From the NCBI GenBank assembly GCA_963630635.1, contig CAVGOA010000005.1, forward strand, positions 1-64,000: a DNA stretch of 64,000 nucleotides. Reading direction: 5' to 3'. Numbering within the stretch: position 1 is the stretch's first letter; each line of letters opens with the position of its first letter. Shown here piece after piece: positions 43,998 through 53,978 of this stretch. Source of the stretch: Paratractidigestivibacter sp963630635. Its GTDB lineage: Bacteria > Actinomycetota > Coriobacteriia > Coriobacteriales > Atopobiaceae. The position numbers and the translations under genes were made by a program. The notes under the pieces are model-generated. The model did not search any database, was not told where the DNA came from, and was given only the letters and a program-made list of their open reading frames with translations.

Positions 43998-46900
43998 ATG
44001 AGAATCAACGCAACACGCAGGAGTTTTGTCTTGGGCTCCGCCGCGGCCGCCGTTATGGCCGGTCTCGCGGGCCTTACCGGCTGCAACTCCAGCAACGGCG
44101 GCTCTTCTAAGTCGACGGGCACTGCCTATGCCGGCTTCTCGAAGGACACCCAGTACTACAAGAGCGACTACGAGTACAGCCAGTCTGGCGAGGAGAAGCT
44201 CCAGCAGGACCAGCACGATCTTTACAAGCAGCTCGTGGGCGAGGGCACCGTCTTGCTCAAGAACGAGGGTGCCGCTCTGCCGCTGTCCTCCAATGACGGT
44301 ACCATCAACGTCTTTGGCAACGCCGGCCCCCAGTACATCAACATGTTCGACGAGGCTTTCAAAGAAGCCGGCTTCACCTTTAACGACGCCCTGTGGGAGT
44401 TCTACGCCAACGGCACGACCAACGTTACCAACTGGCTAGTCAACGAGAACCCCTGGGCAGACGTCGAGGCCTCCGGTGCGCTTAACGGTGCTTCCGGCGT
44501 GGCTGTTGTTGTCCTGGGTCGCCGCGGTCGCGAGGCTTCCGACAACCGCTCGGACAAAGACAACGACTACCTGGCGATCTCTAAGGAAGAGGATGACATG
44601 CTCACCGCCGTGGCCAAGATGCGCCGCGACGGCACCTTCTCTAAGATGATCGTCCTGTTCAACACCACCAACACCATTAGCTGGAAGGACGCCGAGTGGC
44701 AAGACGCCATTGACGCCCTGGTGTGGTGCGGCAGCTACTACGACCCCTACTTCAGCAAGCATGAGCGCGATTGGGCCATCGACCCGCTGGTCGGCGTTCT
44801 TAAGGGCGACTTCAACCCCTCTGGCCGCATGCCCGACTCCATTTACAAGAACAACCAGGACAACCCCGTCATGGTCAACTTCGGTGGCATCGACGCCGAT
44901 CTTTCCCAGCTTTCTGACGGCAAGGACACCGAGGTCCAGCGCCAGATCGACGAGTGGAAGCCGAGCAACGACAAGGGTAGCCACTGGCGTCGCAACTACG
45001 TCTACGCCGAGGGCATCTACGTTGGCTACCGTTACTACGAGACCCGCTACGAGGACAAGGTCCTGGGCACCCCCAACGTGGGCGACTTTGACTACAGCTC
45101 TTACGTTGCCTACCCGTTTGGCTATGGCCTGTCCTACACCACCTTCGAGTACTCCAACTTCACAGCGGTGGAGAACGACGACACCTTTGACGTGAGCGTT
45201 AAGGTCACCAACACCGGCAAGGTCGACGGCAAGCACGCCGTGACTGTTTATGCCCAGACCCCCTACACCGCCTATGACGAGACCAACGGCGTCGAGAAGC
45301 CCGCGGTCCAGCTTGTGGCTTACGAGAAGACCGACGTCATTGCCGCAGGTTCTTCGGCCGATGTCCAGCTCACCGTCAAGAAGTCCGATCTGGCCGCCTA
45401 CGACTGCAACGCCGCTAAGACCTACATTCTTGAGGCGGGCGCTTATTACCTCACCGTGGGCAACGGCTCCCATGAGGCCATCAACAATATCTTGGCTGTC
45501 AAGGGCAAGACTGTGGCCGACGGCATGACTGCCGCGGGCGACTCTTCGCTGGTCTACACCTGGGACAACCCTGCGACCGAGGATAAGGCCTTCTCGGTCT
45601 CTGCGTCCGGCCAGACCATCACCAACCTCTTTGACGACGTTGATCCCAACAAGAACGCGACGATGAAGGAGCGCAACAACATCGTCTGGACCTCGCGTTC
45701 CAACTGGCAGGGCACCCTTCCCAAAGAGGCCATTCACCTGGTCTATACCGACGAGGTTGCCGACATGGCAAAGCCCATCGCCTACAAGGCCGGCTCGGGC
45801 GACGCCTCGAGTGTCCCCACCCACGACTTTGGCAAGACCGACGGTGGCGTGATGCTCGTCGACATGCACGGCAAGGACTACGACGATCCCGATTGGGAGA
45901 AGGTCCTCTCGGCCCTTACCTACGAAGAGATGGTCACGCTTTTGTGCGACGACGCCGAGGTCGCCCTGCCCGCCATCGCCAAGCCCACGAGCTCCAACGC
46001 CGACGGCTCCAACGGCCGCTCGACCACCTTTGCCATCTCTGGCCTCACGGGCATTCCGTATCCTATGACCGCTTGGCGTACCGCCGCCTTTAACAAGGAG
46101 CTCTCTTCCAAGGTAGGCGCCATGATCGGCGAGAACGAGCTGCACGCCTCTACCATCGAGGACAAGAAGCTTGGCCTGTACGGCTTTAGCTGCAACAACC
46201 ACCGCTCGCCCTACTCCGGCCGCAACTACGAGTACTACTCCGAGGACCCCTACCTGGCTGGTACCGCGATTGCCAACGAGGTTGGCTCCTTTGTGGAGAA
46301 GGGCGGCGTCTGCTTCATGAAGCACTTTGCCGCCAACGACCAGGAGCAGTTCCGCCACGGCGTTCCTTCTTGGTCCAACGAACAGGCCCTGCGTGAGATC
46401 TACCTCAAGCCCTTTGCCATGGCCATGGTCGACGGCCACGCCAACGGCCTCATGAGCGGCTTCAACCGTCTGGGCATGTGGTGGACCGGCTCTAACCCCG
46501 CGCTGCTCCAGCAGTTTGCCGAGGGCGAGCAGGGCTATCGCGGCATCACCCTGACCGACGCCTTTGAGGCCGACTTCATGGACACCGTGGACGGCATCCT
46601 TAACGGCACCCACTGCTGGCTGGGCGGCGCTGGCTACAAGAACACCGATGAGCTGCTGCTCCAGGATGACTACAAGAATGACCCGGTGATTCAGGACGCC
46701 GTGTACAACGTCGTGCACCGCATTCTCTACGTCCAGGCCAACTCGCTTACCATCAACGGCCTGACCCACGACTACAGGCTGGGCACCGAGGCTGGCGCAA
46801 GCGCCGGCGAGACCCGCACCGCTATGGTCACCGGTAACTTCGTGCTTGACACCACCGTCGAGTTCTTCCCCGCCAGTGTGGTCACCAGCTTCTACGAGGA

Positions 46901-47846
46901 CGGCACCTTCAACATGGCCGTCAGTACGCTGGGCGTCGCAAACGCGGGCGGCAAGTGGACCTACGACGACAAGAGCGGCCTGGCCATGACTTTGGATGAC
47001 GGGACCGCCCTTGAGGTTACCGAGAAGGACGGCATCTATCACTGGATTTACGAGACCGTCTGCATGCTTGGACCCCGCACCGCCGAGGGCGTCCTGTCTA
47101 AGTACGAGCTTGTCTCTGCCGCCAACTCTGCGATGAAGAAGAACTACACCGTTCCCGAGCAGCCCACGTACAAGCTCACTTATGCTGCGGCAAACGATAA
47201 GGTCACTGGCTCCGATCCGGCTTCCCAGGACATCCACCCTGCCGACACGATCACTTTGCCCGAGTGCCCCTACTCCGGCAAGTTCCAGGTCTTTGAGGGT
47301 TGGAGCGTCTTTGGCACCGTCATGCAGCCTGGTGACGAGGTCGTGATCGACCGCTACGAGAACTACGCCATTGAGGCCTCTTGGAGCGACGAACTGCTGG
47401 TCAAGGGCGAGGCCCAGGACAGCTATAAGTTCTCCTTCGTGCAGGACGACACCGTGCCCCTGGCGCTGTACTGCAACGGTGAGGCCCGTCTCAACGGCAT
47501 CAACGCCACCTCGAGCCACGGCACTTGGGAGCTTGCGGGCGCAGGCTCTGCCGCCGAGCTCACCATCAAGAACGAGGCCGGCGCGGCTGTTGGCGCAACC
47601 ATCGAAAACGGCGTTATCACCTACAAGCAGTCCGCGATTTACTACGACTGGGGTCAGCCCGACGTGGGCTACGGCTCGGGCCTGTTCTACACGGTCTACA
47701 CGCACCGCATCCCCGTCGCCGACTTCCTGGCCGCCTACAACAAGGTCTTTGGCACCGGTTATCAGACCTTGACCGTGGCTACCGGCACCGCGACCTTTGC
47801 CGAGAACGAGGACCTGAGCATCGCCTCTAAGAAGATGCCCTGGTAA
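43998..47846 (+). CDS. Domain-reversed GH3 beta-glycosidase, Tat lipoprotein
   Basis: A 1282-residue surface enzyme of glycoside hydrolase family 3, probably cutting beta-glucosides or beta-xylosides. It starts with a twin-arginine signal (TRRSFVLG) and lipobox ending at C29. The usual order is reversed: the alpha/beta sandwich comes first (about 80-290, GTVLLKNEGAALPL), then a linker with YPFGYGLSYTTF and an Fn3-like domain (about 390-490), then the TIM barrel (about 640-930, FMKHFAANDQEQ near 775, nucleophile Asp about 854 in GITLTDAFEADF). C-terminal beta modules include one like InlB/Flg_new repeats (VFEGWSVFGTVMQPGDEV). The reversed order is known from Ruminococcus albus and Butyrivibrio enzymes. 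Substrate cannot be told. Confidence 0.88.
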   Translation: MRINATRRSFVLGSAAAAVMAGLAGLTGCNSSNGGSSKSTGTAYAGFSKDTQYYKSDYEYSQSGEEKLQQDQHDLYKQLVGEGTVLLKNEGAALPLSSNDGTINVFGNAGPQYINMFDEAFKEAGFTFNDALWEFYANGTTNVTNWLVNENPWADVEASGALNGASGVAVVVLGRRGREASDNRSDKDNDYLAISKEEDDMLTAVAKMRRDGTFSKMIVLFNTTNTISWKDAEWQDAIDALVWCGSYYDPYFSKHERDWAIDPLVGVLKGDFNPSGRMPDSIYKNNQDNPVMVNFGGIDADLSQLSDGKDTEVQRQIDEWKPSNDKGSHWRRNYVYAEGIYVGYRYYETRYEDKVLGTPNVGDFDYSSYVAYPFGYGLSYTTFEYSNFTAVENDDTFDVSVKVTNTGKVDGKHAVTVYAQTPYTAYDETNGVEKPAVQLVAYEKTDVIAAGSSADVQLTVKKSDLAAYDCNAAKTYILEAGAYYLTVGNGSHEAINNILAVKGKTVADGMTAAGDSSLVYTWDNPATEDKAFSVSASGQTITNLFDDVDPNKNATMKERNNIVWTSRSNWQGTLPKEAIHLVYTDEVADMAKPIAYKAGSGDASSVPTHDFGKTDGGVMLVDMHGKDYDDPDWEKVLSALTYEEMVTLLCDDAEVALPAIAKPTSSNADGSNGRSTTFAISGLTGIPYPMTAWRTAAFNKELSSKVGAMIGENELHASTIEDKKLGLYGFSCNNHRSPYSGRNYEYYSEDPYLAGTAIANEVGSFVEKGGVCFMKHFAANDQEQFRHGVPSWSNEQALREIYLKPFAMAMVDGHANGLMSGFNRLGMWWTGSNPALLQQFAEGEQGYRGITLTDAFEADFMDTVDGILNGTHCWLGGAGYKNTDELLLQDDYKNDPVIQDAVYNVVHRILYVQANSLTINGLTHDYRLGTEAGASAGETRTAMVTGNFVLDTTVEFFPASVVTSFYEDGTFNMAVSTLGVANAGGKWTYDDKSGLAMTLDDGTALEVTEKDGIYHWIYETVCMLGPRTAEGVLSKYELVSAANSAMKKNYTVPEQPTYKLTYAAANDKVTGSDPASQDIHPADTITLPECPYSGKFQVFEGWSVFGTVMQPGDEVVIDRYENYAIEASWSDELLVKGEAQDSYKFSFVQDDTVPLALYCNGEARLNGINATSSHGTWELAGAGSAAELTIKNEAGAAVGATIENGVITYKQSAIYYDWGQPDVGYGSGLFYTVYTHRIPVADFLAAYNKVFGTGYQTLTVATGTATFAENEDLSIASKKMPW

Positions 47847-47869
47847 TTCTCGGTCCTTCGATTCCCCTA

Positions 47870-47908
47870 GCCGGGTCGCCCCGCCTCCCCGGGCGACCCG
47901 GCCTTCTT
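47870..47908 (+). terminator. Strong hairpin between the GH3 genes
   Basis: GCCGGGTCGCCC (47870-47881) pairs with GGGCGACCCGGC (47891-47902), followed by CTTCTT. It is a likely terminator, perhaps partial because the next gene starts 30 nt later without a clear promoter. Confidence 0.65.
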
Positions 47909-47940
47909 CCCGCTAAAAATCCGGAAACGGAGCTTCACTT

Positions 47941-50900
47941 ATGGCTTCTACCAGCACAAACGCGCCCGCGGGCGCAAAGAAGAAGCGCGGAGCCCTGCGT
48001 ATTGTGGGCATCGTGGTCTCGGTCGTTCTGGCCGCGGCCATGGTGGGCGTCATCTACGCCGCCCAGACCGTGCTTCCCAAGTTCAACCAGATCATCAACT
48101 CGTACTTTGGCGTCGAGCAAAGCTGGAACAACGACAACGTCGATACTAGCGGCCTTGACCTTACCTACAACAAGGCCGACTACGACATGGGCTCCATCGC
48201 AGACGCCGAGAAGACCCTGGACGAGGACATCTCGGGCGAGGGCTACGTCCTTCTCAAGAACGACCAGTCGCTTCCTTTGGAGAAGGGCACCACGCTCTCC
48301 TTTGTGAGCGGCAACTCCCGCAGCTTTGGCGTGCGCAACAAGACCATGCTCGAGTCCACCCTGGGCATCGATGTCAACTCCACCGACGCCTTAAGCCCGG
48401 CCATGGAAGACGCGGGCTTCTCGGTCAACTCGACTCTTATGGACTTCTACTGCAACGGCAAGGGCAAGGACTACGTCATGGGCGTGGGTTCTGTGACCTA
48501 CGGCGAGGACGAGGACTTCGCGATCAACGAGGTGCCCCTCTCGGTCATGCGCGAGAACAACGTCCTGGACTCCATGCAGGGCACGACCCCCGTCTTCATC
48601 ATGAAGCGCGTGGCCGGCGAGGGTCGCGACATGCCGCGCTCGATGTACAACCACGCCACGAGCGACGAGGACAAGGCCAAGAGCTACCTTGAGCCCGACT
48701 CCACCGAGCTCGAGATCCTGCAGTACCTTAACGACAACTTTGACAACACCGTGTTGGTCATCAACTCCAACGCCGCCATCGAGCTGGACTGGCTTGAGCA
48801 GTTCCCCAACATCAAGTCTGTCCTGGTAGTGCCCTCGACCGGCACCTACGGCGCCGAGTCTTTGGGCCGCATCCTGAGCGGCGAGGTCAACCCCTCGGGC
48901 CGCACCGTGGATACCTACGCCGCCGACGCAAGCGCCAGCCCCGCCGCGCAGAACTTTGGCGACTACCAGTACCTGGACGAGTCGGGCAACCTGACCAAGT
49001 ACAACTACGTGTCCTACGAAGAGGGCATCTACGTGGGGTATCGCTACTACGAGACCCGCTATGAGGATGTGGTCTTGGGCCAGGGCAACGCCGGCGACTT
49101 CAACTACGACGACGAGGTCTGCTATCCCTTTGGCTACGGCCTCTCCTACACCGCCTTCAAGTGGAGCGACTACTCGACCAGCTGGTCGAGCAAGACCTGC
49201 ACCGCGACCGTCACCGTGACCAACACCGGTGACGTGGCCGGCAAGGAAGTCGTGGAGCTCTATGCCCAGAGCCCCTACACCGATTACGACAAGGCCAATG
49301 GCGTCGAGAAGAGCGCCGTGCAGCTGGTGGGTTATACCAAGACCAAGCTGCTTGAGCCCGGCGAGTCCCAGACCGTGACCGTGACCTTTGACGAGTCGCA
49401 GCTGGCCTCTTACGACCGCAACGGCGCCAAGACCTACATCCTGGACGCGGGCACCTACTACGTGACCGCCGCCACCGATGCCCACGAGGCCGCAAAGCAG
49501 GTCCTGGCCGCCAAGGGTGCCTCCGTCACCGCCGAGAAGGGCCTGGTAGACACCTACGTTCCGTCCAACACCACTGTTGACACCACCACCTACGCCACCG
49601 ACTCCTTGACCGGCGTCGATGTGACCAACCAGCTGGACGACGCCGCGGGCGACGTGACCTACCTCACCCGCGCCGACTGGACGGGCACCTTCCCCACGCA
49701 CGACGGTACCCCCACCACCCAGGTCTCTACCTGGGGCAACGAGATCAACGGCACGGACGGCGTGAGCTACACCTGGGGCAAGGTGGCCTCGGCCGAGCTT
49801 CTGGCCAAGTTGGACTCCACTGACTCGGGCAACCCCAATGTCACCGCATGGGACGGCGAGCTGGTTTACGGTGCCGATAACGGCCTTTCCCTCATTGACC
49901 TGCGCGGCCTTGACTACGATGACCCCAAGTGGAGCGATCTTCTTGACCAGCTGACCCCCGACGACTACAACCTCATGGTTGCCCGCGCGGGCTACGGCAC
50001 CGATTACGTGGCATCTGTTGGCAAGCCGGCCGGCACCGACGCCGACTCTACCTCGGGCTGGAGCTGGGGCGGCACGGGCATGACCTTCTGCAACCCCATG
50101 ACCGTGGCGCAGACCTGGAACCAGGACATCGCTTATCGCCTGGGCAACATGATTGGCAACGAGTCCCTGTTGGGAGGCGCTACCGGTTGGTACGCCCCCG
50201 CCATGAACATCCACCGCTGCCCCTACTCTGGGCGCAACGGCGAGTACTTCTCCGAGGATCCCTACCTCTCGGGCGCAATGGCTTCTCTTGAGGTCAAGGG
50301 TGCCGCCGAGAAGGGCGTCTACACGATGATGAAGCACTTTGCCTTCAACGACCAAGAGAACCACCGCGGCGACCGCGGCGAGTGGTCGATGGCAACGTGG
50401 CTCAACGAGCAGGCCGCCCGCGAGCTGTACCTCGAGCCCTTTGAGATGTGCATGAAGGTGGGCGACGTCGAGCTTAACTACGTGAAGCAAAACGACGACG
50501 GCACCTACGAGAACGCGACGACCACCATCCGCGCCTGCCAGGGCCTCATGACCTCGTTCAACCGCGTGGGCGCTACCTGGGCCGGCGGCTCGTACAACCT
50601 GATCACGGGTATCGTGCGCAACGAGTGGGGCTTCGACGGCTGGATCATCACCGACAACGCCGACATGGGCAAGTTCATGGGCGCCGAGCAGATGATCGAG
50701 GCGGGCGCCGACGCCAAGCTCACCACCAACGACCAGTCCGACATGTGGACCTTTGACTCGACCGATGCGGTTTCGTACCGCTATGCCCGCGAGTCCCTGC
50801 ACCACCTGCTCTACACGATGGCCAACAGCCACTCGATGAACGGTGCCATGCACGGCAGCACGTTTGTCTCGGGCGGAAGCAGCGGTATGCAGAAGGCTGA

Positions 50901-51027
50901 CCTGGCCCGCGTTGGCCTGACGGCCGTGGCCGCGATTGTCTTGGCAATCATCGTGCTTCTTAACGTGCTGTGCGAGGTCTTGTACCGTCGCAAGTGCAAG
51001 AAGGCCCAGGCTGCCCAGCAGGCCTAA
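47941..51027 (+). CDS. Domain-reversed GH3 beta-glycosidase anchored at both ends
   Basis: A 1028-residue GH3 enzyme with the same reversed order as its neighbour. A basic N-terminus leads into a membrane anchor (about 19-41, IVGIVVSVVLAAAMVGVIYAA); a second membrane helix lies near the C-terminus (about 990-1013) with a basic RRKCKK tail, so the enzyme body is held outside by two anchors. The sandwich (GEGYVLLKNDQSLPL) comes first, then YPFGYGLSYTAF and an Fn3 domain, then the TIM barrel (MMKHFAFNDQENHRG; nucleophile Asp about 905 in GWIITDNADMGKF). A PTS permease gene follows, so glycoside products released outside could be taken up. Confidence 0.88.
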   Translation: MASTSTNAPAGAKKKRGALRIVGIVVSVVLAAAMVGVIYAAQTVLPKFNQIINSYFGVEQSWNNDNVDTSGLDLTYNKADYDMGSIADAEKTLDEDISGEGYVLLKNDQSLPLEKGTTLSFVSGNSRSFGVRNKTMLESTLGIDVNSTDALSPAMEDAGFSVNSTLMDFYCNGKGKDYVMGVGSVTYGEDEDFAINEVPLSVMRENNVLDSMQGTTPVFIMKRVAGEGRDMPRSMYNHATSDEDKAKSYLEPDSTELEILQYLNDNFDNTVLVINSNAAIELDWLEQFPNIKSVLVVPSTGTYGAESLGRILSGEVNPSGRTVDTYAADASASPAAQNFGDYQYLDESGNLTKYNYVSYEEGIYVGYRYYETRYEDVVLGQGNAGDFNYDDEVCYPFGYGLSYTAFKWSDYSTSWSSKTCTATVTVTNTGDVAGKEVVELYAQSPYTDYDKANGVEKSAVQLVGYTKTKLLEPGESQTVTVTFDESQLASYDRNGAKTYILDAGTYYVTAATDAHEAAKQVLAAKGASVTAEKGLVDTYVPSNTTVDTTTYATDSLTGVDVTNQLDDAAGDVTYLTRADWTGTFPTHDGTPTTQVSTWGNEINGTDGVSYTWGKVASAELLAKLDSTDSGNPNVTAWDGELVYGADNGLSLIDLRGLDYDDPKWSDLLDQLTPDDYNLMVARAGYGTDYVASVGKPAGTDADSTSGWSWGGTGMTFCNPMTVAQTWNQDIAYRLGNMIGNESLLGGATGWYAPAMNIHRCPYSGRNGEYFSEDPYLSGAMASLEVKGAAEKGVYTMMKHFAFNDQENHRGDRGEWSMATWLNEQAARELYLEPFEMCMKVGDVELNYVKQNDDGTYENATTTIRACQGLMTSFNRVGATWAGGSYNLITGIVRNEWGFDGWIITDNADMGKFMGAEQMIEAGADAKLTTNDQSDMWTFDSTDAVSYRYARESLHHLLYTMANSHSMNGAMHGSTFVSGGSSGMQKADLARVGLTAVAAIVLAIIVLLNVLCEVLYRRKCKKAQAAQQA

Positions 51028-51080
51028 GCTGCGACCCTAAGCCGCGGGAAATCCCGCAAGGCAGCAATTCGCGCCATCCT

Positions 51081-51113
51081 GGCCGGCCCTCCGCGTGAGG
51101 GCCGGCCGTTTTT
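51081..51113 (+). terminator. Rho-independent terminator after the second GH3 gene
   Basis: GGCCGGCCCTC (51081-51091) pairs with GAGGGCCGGCC (51097-51107), followed by GTTTTTG. Confidence 0.9.
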
Positions 51114-51200
51114 GTGCCGCATGACAATAGATACTTCCAATCGATAATGCAGGAATCGAATTAAAACACTTATCAACCTGTCTTTAACCTTTAAGAAAAG

Positions 51201-51218
51201 CCGCAACGTGCGTTGCGG
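51201..51218. promoter_or_regulatory. 18-bp palindrome before the PTS gene
   Basis: CCGCAACGTGCGTTGCGG is a near-perfect palindrome (8-bp arms, 2-bp centre) 23 bp before the ATG at 51242. Such a tight palindrome suits a repressor site; a leader hairpin is the alternative. Confidence 0.4.
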
Positions 51219-51241
51219 GCCCCACAACGGAAGGGAGAAGT

Positions 51242-52708
51242 ATGGCTGGTAAGTACGACGAGCTTGCGGCGCAGGTCGTAGAGCTTGTGGGAGGCAAAGA
51301 AAACGTGATCTCTGTCTCGCACTGCATCACGCGCCTGCGCTTCAAGCTCAAGGACGAGTCCCGCGCCGACGACGACAGCATCGCCGCGCTGGACAAGGTC
51401 ATCAAGGTCATGCATGCCAATGGCCAGTACCAGGTTGTTGTTGGCAACATCGTCGAGGACGTCTATGACGCGGTTCTTGCCGTGGGCGGCCTGAGCGCCG
51501 GTGGCGCGGTTGCCGCAGACGACGCCGATTCTGGCGACGCTGCCAAGCGCCCGCTCGACGTTGTCATCGACCTGATCTCGGGCATCTTCTCGCCTATGCT
51601 GGGCACCTTCTCGGCCGCCGGCATCATGAAGGGTCTTCTCGCCCTCTTCTCGTTTATTGACCAGGAGTTTATTACCGGTGGCACCTTTGCCACCTCGGGT
51701 GCGTATACCCTGCTGTACACCATCGCCGACGGCATGTTCTACTTCCTGCCGGTCGTGCTTGCCTATACGGCGTCCAAGAAGTTCAAGATGAGCGAGTTCA
51801 ACGCGCTTGCCATCGCCTTTGCCCTGGTCTATCCCACGATGGTGGCCCTGACGTCCGGCGAGGTGCTTGGCTCGGTTGACCTGGGCTTCCTTGGCACCTT
51901 CTCTTGGTACGCCGACTTCTTTGGCATCCCCATCATCATGCCGGCCTCTGGCTACACCAGCTCGGTTATCCCCATCTTGCTGATGGTCTGGTTTGCCTCT
52001 AAGGTCGAGGCCTGGGTCAAGAGCTGGATGCCTTCTTCGATGAAGATGTTCTTCGTGCCTCTGATCACCGTGACCGTCTCGGTCGTCCTTGGTTACCTGA
52101 TCATTGGCCCCATCGCCACCGTCATCACCAACATTTTGGGCTCGATCTTTAGCATCCTGTTTGGCCTGCCCGTTGTGGGCTCCATCGTTGGCTGCACGCT
52201 TGTTGGCGCCTTCTGGATGTGCCTTGTTATCTTTGGCTTCCACTGGTCGCTTATCCCGCTGGCCATCATCAACCTGATGAACCTTGGCCACGACTACATC
52301 CTGGCCGCGACCATTGGCCACTCGTTCTGCCTGGGCGCCGTTGTCTTTGCGATGTATCTCAAGAACAAGGACGAGCAGTTCCGCGGCGTCGCTCTGCCCG
52401 CCATCATCTCTTCCTTCTTCTTTGGCGTGACCGAGCCCGCCATCTACGGCGTTGCCCTGCCCGATAAGAAGGCCTTTGTCGTCGCCTCGATTGGCTCGGC
52501 TATTTCGGGCTTCATCATTGGCGTCACCGGCTCTGCGGTGTACATGTCTGGCGGCCTTGGCATGTTCAACTGGCTGTGCTTCATCGATCCCGCCGAGGGC
52601 GGCACGGGCATCTCGTTCATGCTCATCGCTATCGTCGCTTCGCTGGTTGCTGCGGCCATCTCCTTCGCGATCGAGTTCGCTACCTACAAGGCTCCCGCTG
52701 CCGAGTAG
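51242..52708 (+). CDS. PTS EIIBC, glucose/beta-glucoside superfamily
   Basis: A 488-residue sugar transporter. The N-terminal IIB domain (about 1-85) has the phosphocysteine C28 in SVSHCITRLRFKL. The IIC membrane domain follows (about 105-480) with 8-10 hydrophobic segments and the family pattern GVTEPAIYGVALPDKKAF. There is no C-terminal IIA domain, so it must borrow a IIA encoded elsewhere. It lies after two surface GH3 glycosidases, which suggests uptake of beta-glucoside breakdown products. A terminator separates it from those genes, and GGGAG precedes the ATG. Confidence 0.92.
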   Translation: MAGKYDELAAQVVELVGGKENVISVSHCITRLRFKLKDESRADDDSIAALDKVIKVMHANGQYQVVVGNIVEDVYDAVLAVGGLSAGGAVAADDADSGDAAKRPLDVVIDLISGIFSPMLGTFSAAGIMKGLLALFSFIDQEFITGGTFATSGAYTLLYTIADGMFYFLPVVLAYTASKKFKMSEFNALAIAFALVYPTMVALTSGEVLGSVDLGFLGTFSWYADFFGIPIIMPASGYTSSVIPILLMVWFASKVEAWVKSWMPSSMKMFFVPLITVTVSVVLGYLIIGPIATVITNILGSIFSILFGLPVVGSIVGCTLVGAFWMCLVIFGFHWSLIPLAIINLMNLGHDYILAATIGHSFCLGAVVFAMYLKNKDEQFRGVALPAIISSFFFGVTEPAIYGVALPDKKAFVVASIGSAISGFIIGVTGSAVYMSGGLGMFNWLCFIDPAEGGTGISFMLIAIVASLVAAAISFAIEFATYKAPAAE

Positions 52709-52750
52709 CGTTAGATTCGCAATCGTCAATCGCATAGCTCACCGGCAATC

Positions 52751-52790
52751 GCGCCCCCGCGTCGGCTCCAAGCCCGCCGCGGGGGCGCTT
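52751..52790 (+). terminator. Rho-independent terminator after the PTS gene
   Basis: GCGCCCCCGCG (52751-52761) pairs with CGCGGGGGCGC (52778-52788), followed by TTCTC. The T-run is short. Confidence 0.7.
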
Positions 52791-52895
52791 CTCAGTTAAA
52801 TGGCTGTTACCCGCAGGTATCGGGTGCGTTTGGCCGCATTCGATGGCGTAACCTAGCCAACGTGCGCGTAACTTTCTCGCATTAAGTTGCAAGGG

Positions 52896-52916
52896 GGAGG
52901 GGAATGGGTCCCCTCC
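52896..52916 (+). other. Leader hairpin before the amino-acid ABC transporter operon
   Basis: GGAGGGGA (52896-52903) and TCCCCTCC (52909-52916) form an 8-bp stem, 48 nt before the ATG at 52965. It could affect expression of the operon; no known riboswitch class was recognised. Confidence 0.35.
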
Positions 52917-52964
52917 GGTTGCGCGGCACGAAAGGGGTCTTACACCAAACCGGAAGGAACCGTC

Positions 52965-53864
52965 ATGACCGATCTCTCTCGCCGTAATTTCCTCAAGCTC
53001 TCTGGCATTTCGATGCTCTCAATCGGGGGCATGACGCTCCTTACCGCCTGTGGCCCGTCCACCGAGACCAAGAGCTCCGACTCTTCCTCGACCTCCAGCG
53101 ATTCCAGCTCTTCGGCCGCCTCGACCTTTGGCGAGGGCGGCAAGCTGCGCGTTGGCATGGAGGTCGCCTATCCTCCCTACAACTGGCAGACGTCCGAAGA
53201 GACGGACGACACCATCCCCGTCGACGGTCTTTCTGGCGCCTACGCCGACGGCATGGACGTCTACGTGGCCAAGCAGGTCGCCAAGGCGCTTGACCTCGAG
53301 CCCGTTGCCGTCAAGCTGGCTTGGTCTGGTTTGATTGAGGCTTTGAACTCCGGCACCATCGACGTCATCATCGCTGGCATGACCCCCACCGACGAGCGCC
53401 GCCAGTCCATCGACTTCTCTGACCCCTACTTTGTGGGCACCTACGGCCTTCTGTGCAAGAAGGACTCCCAGTATGCCAGCGCCAACAGCGTGGCCGACCT
53501 GGCCGGTGCCTCGATCCTGGGCCAGAAGGACACTCTGCTTGACACCGTGATCGACGAGCTTGACGGCGTCACCCACATGACCCCGGTCGACTCGGTCCCC
53601 GCGCAGCTGTCCCACCTCAACCAGGGCGCCTGCGACTGCATCACCTACAACGTCGAGAACCGCCAGGGCCTTCTGGACGCCAACCCCGACCTGGTGGCCA
53701 TTGCCTTTGACGGCAGCTACACCATCTTCCCCGACGAGGTCTCCTGCAACATTGGCCTTAAGAAGGGCCAGGACGACGTGCTGGAGAAGATCAACAAGGC
53801 CCTGGCCGATATGGGCGATACCGAGGCCACCTTCACCGCCATCATCGACCGCCAGCCGGCCTAA
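52965..53864 (+). CDS. Amino-acid ABC transporter substrate-binding lipoprotein (Tat signal)
   Basis: A 299-residue family-3 solute-binding protein. The N-terminus has a textbook twin-arginine motif SRRNFLK (5-11) and a lipobox LTAC (C29), then a serine linker. The mature part has LRVGMEVAYPPYNW, DVYVAKQVAKAL, GTIDVIIAGMTPTDERRQSIDFSDPY and YNVENRQGLLDANPDL, typical of polar amino-acid binders such as GlnH/HisJ. AAGGAA precedes the ATG. Permease, ATPase and an M20 peptidase follow on the same strand. Confidence 0.92.
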   Translation: MTDLSRRNFLKLSGISMLSIGGMTLLTACGPSTETKSSDSSSTSSDSSSSAASTFGEGGKLRVGMEVAYPPYNWQTSEETDDTIPVDGLSGAYADGMDVYVAKQVAKALDLEPVAVKLAWSGLIEALNSGTIDVIIAGMTPTDERRQSIDFSDPYFVGTYGLLCKKDSQYASANSVADLAGASILGQKDTLLDTVIDELDGVTHMTPVDSVPAQLSHLNQGACDCITYNVENRQGLLDANPDLVAIAFDGSYTIFPDEVSCNIGLKKGQDDVLEKINKALADMGDTEATFTAIIDRQPA

Positions 53865-53880
53865 GGGCAAAGAAGAGCGC

Positions 53881-53896
53881 CGAGAAGTTCTTCTCG
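53881..53896. repeat. CGAGAAG-TT-CTTCTCG inverted pair
   Basis: Two copies of the frequent heptamer CGAGAAG face each other in the gap between the binding-protein and permease genes. It can form a small hairpin; see the finding on this heptamer. Confidence 0.6.
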
Positions 53897-53978
53897 CCGC
53901 TGCTTATCATGATTTACCTGGGCGTTTGTGCGCTAAGCCGTGCAAGCGCCCTTTCGCTTATTCACTTTGGAGGATCAC

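Noticed and set aside
43856..44110. Short frame with GGAGG before a TTG at 43880, upstream of the first GH3 gene
   Set aside because: It overlaps the GH3 signal-peptide codons in another frame, and its product has no leader-like features. The ribosome binding site for 43998 is separate.
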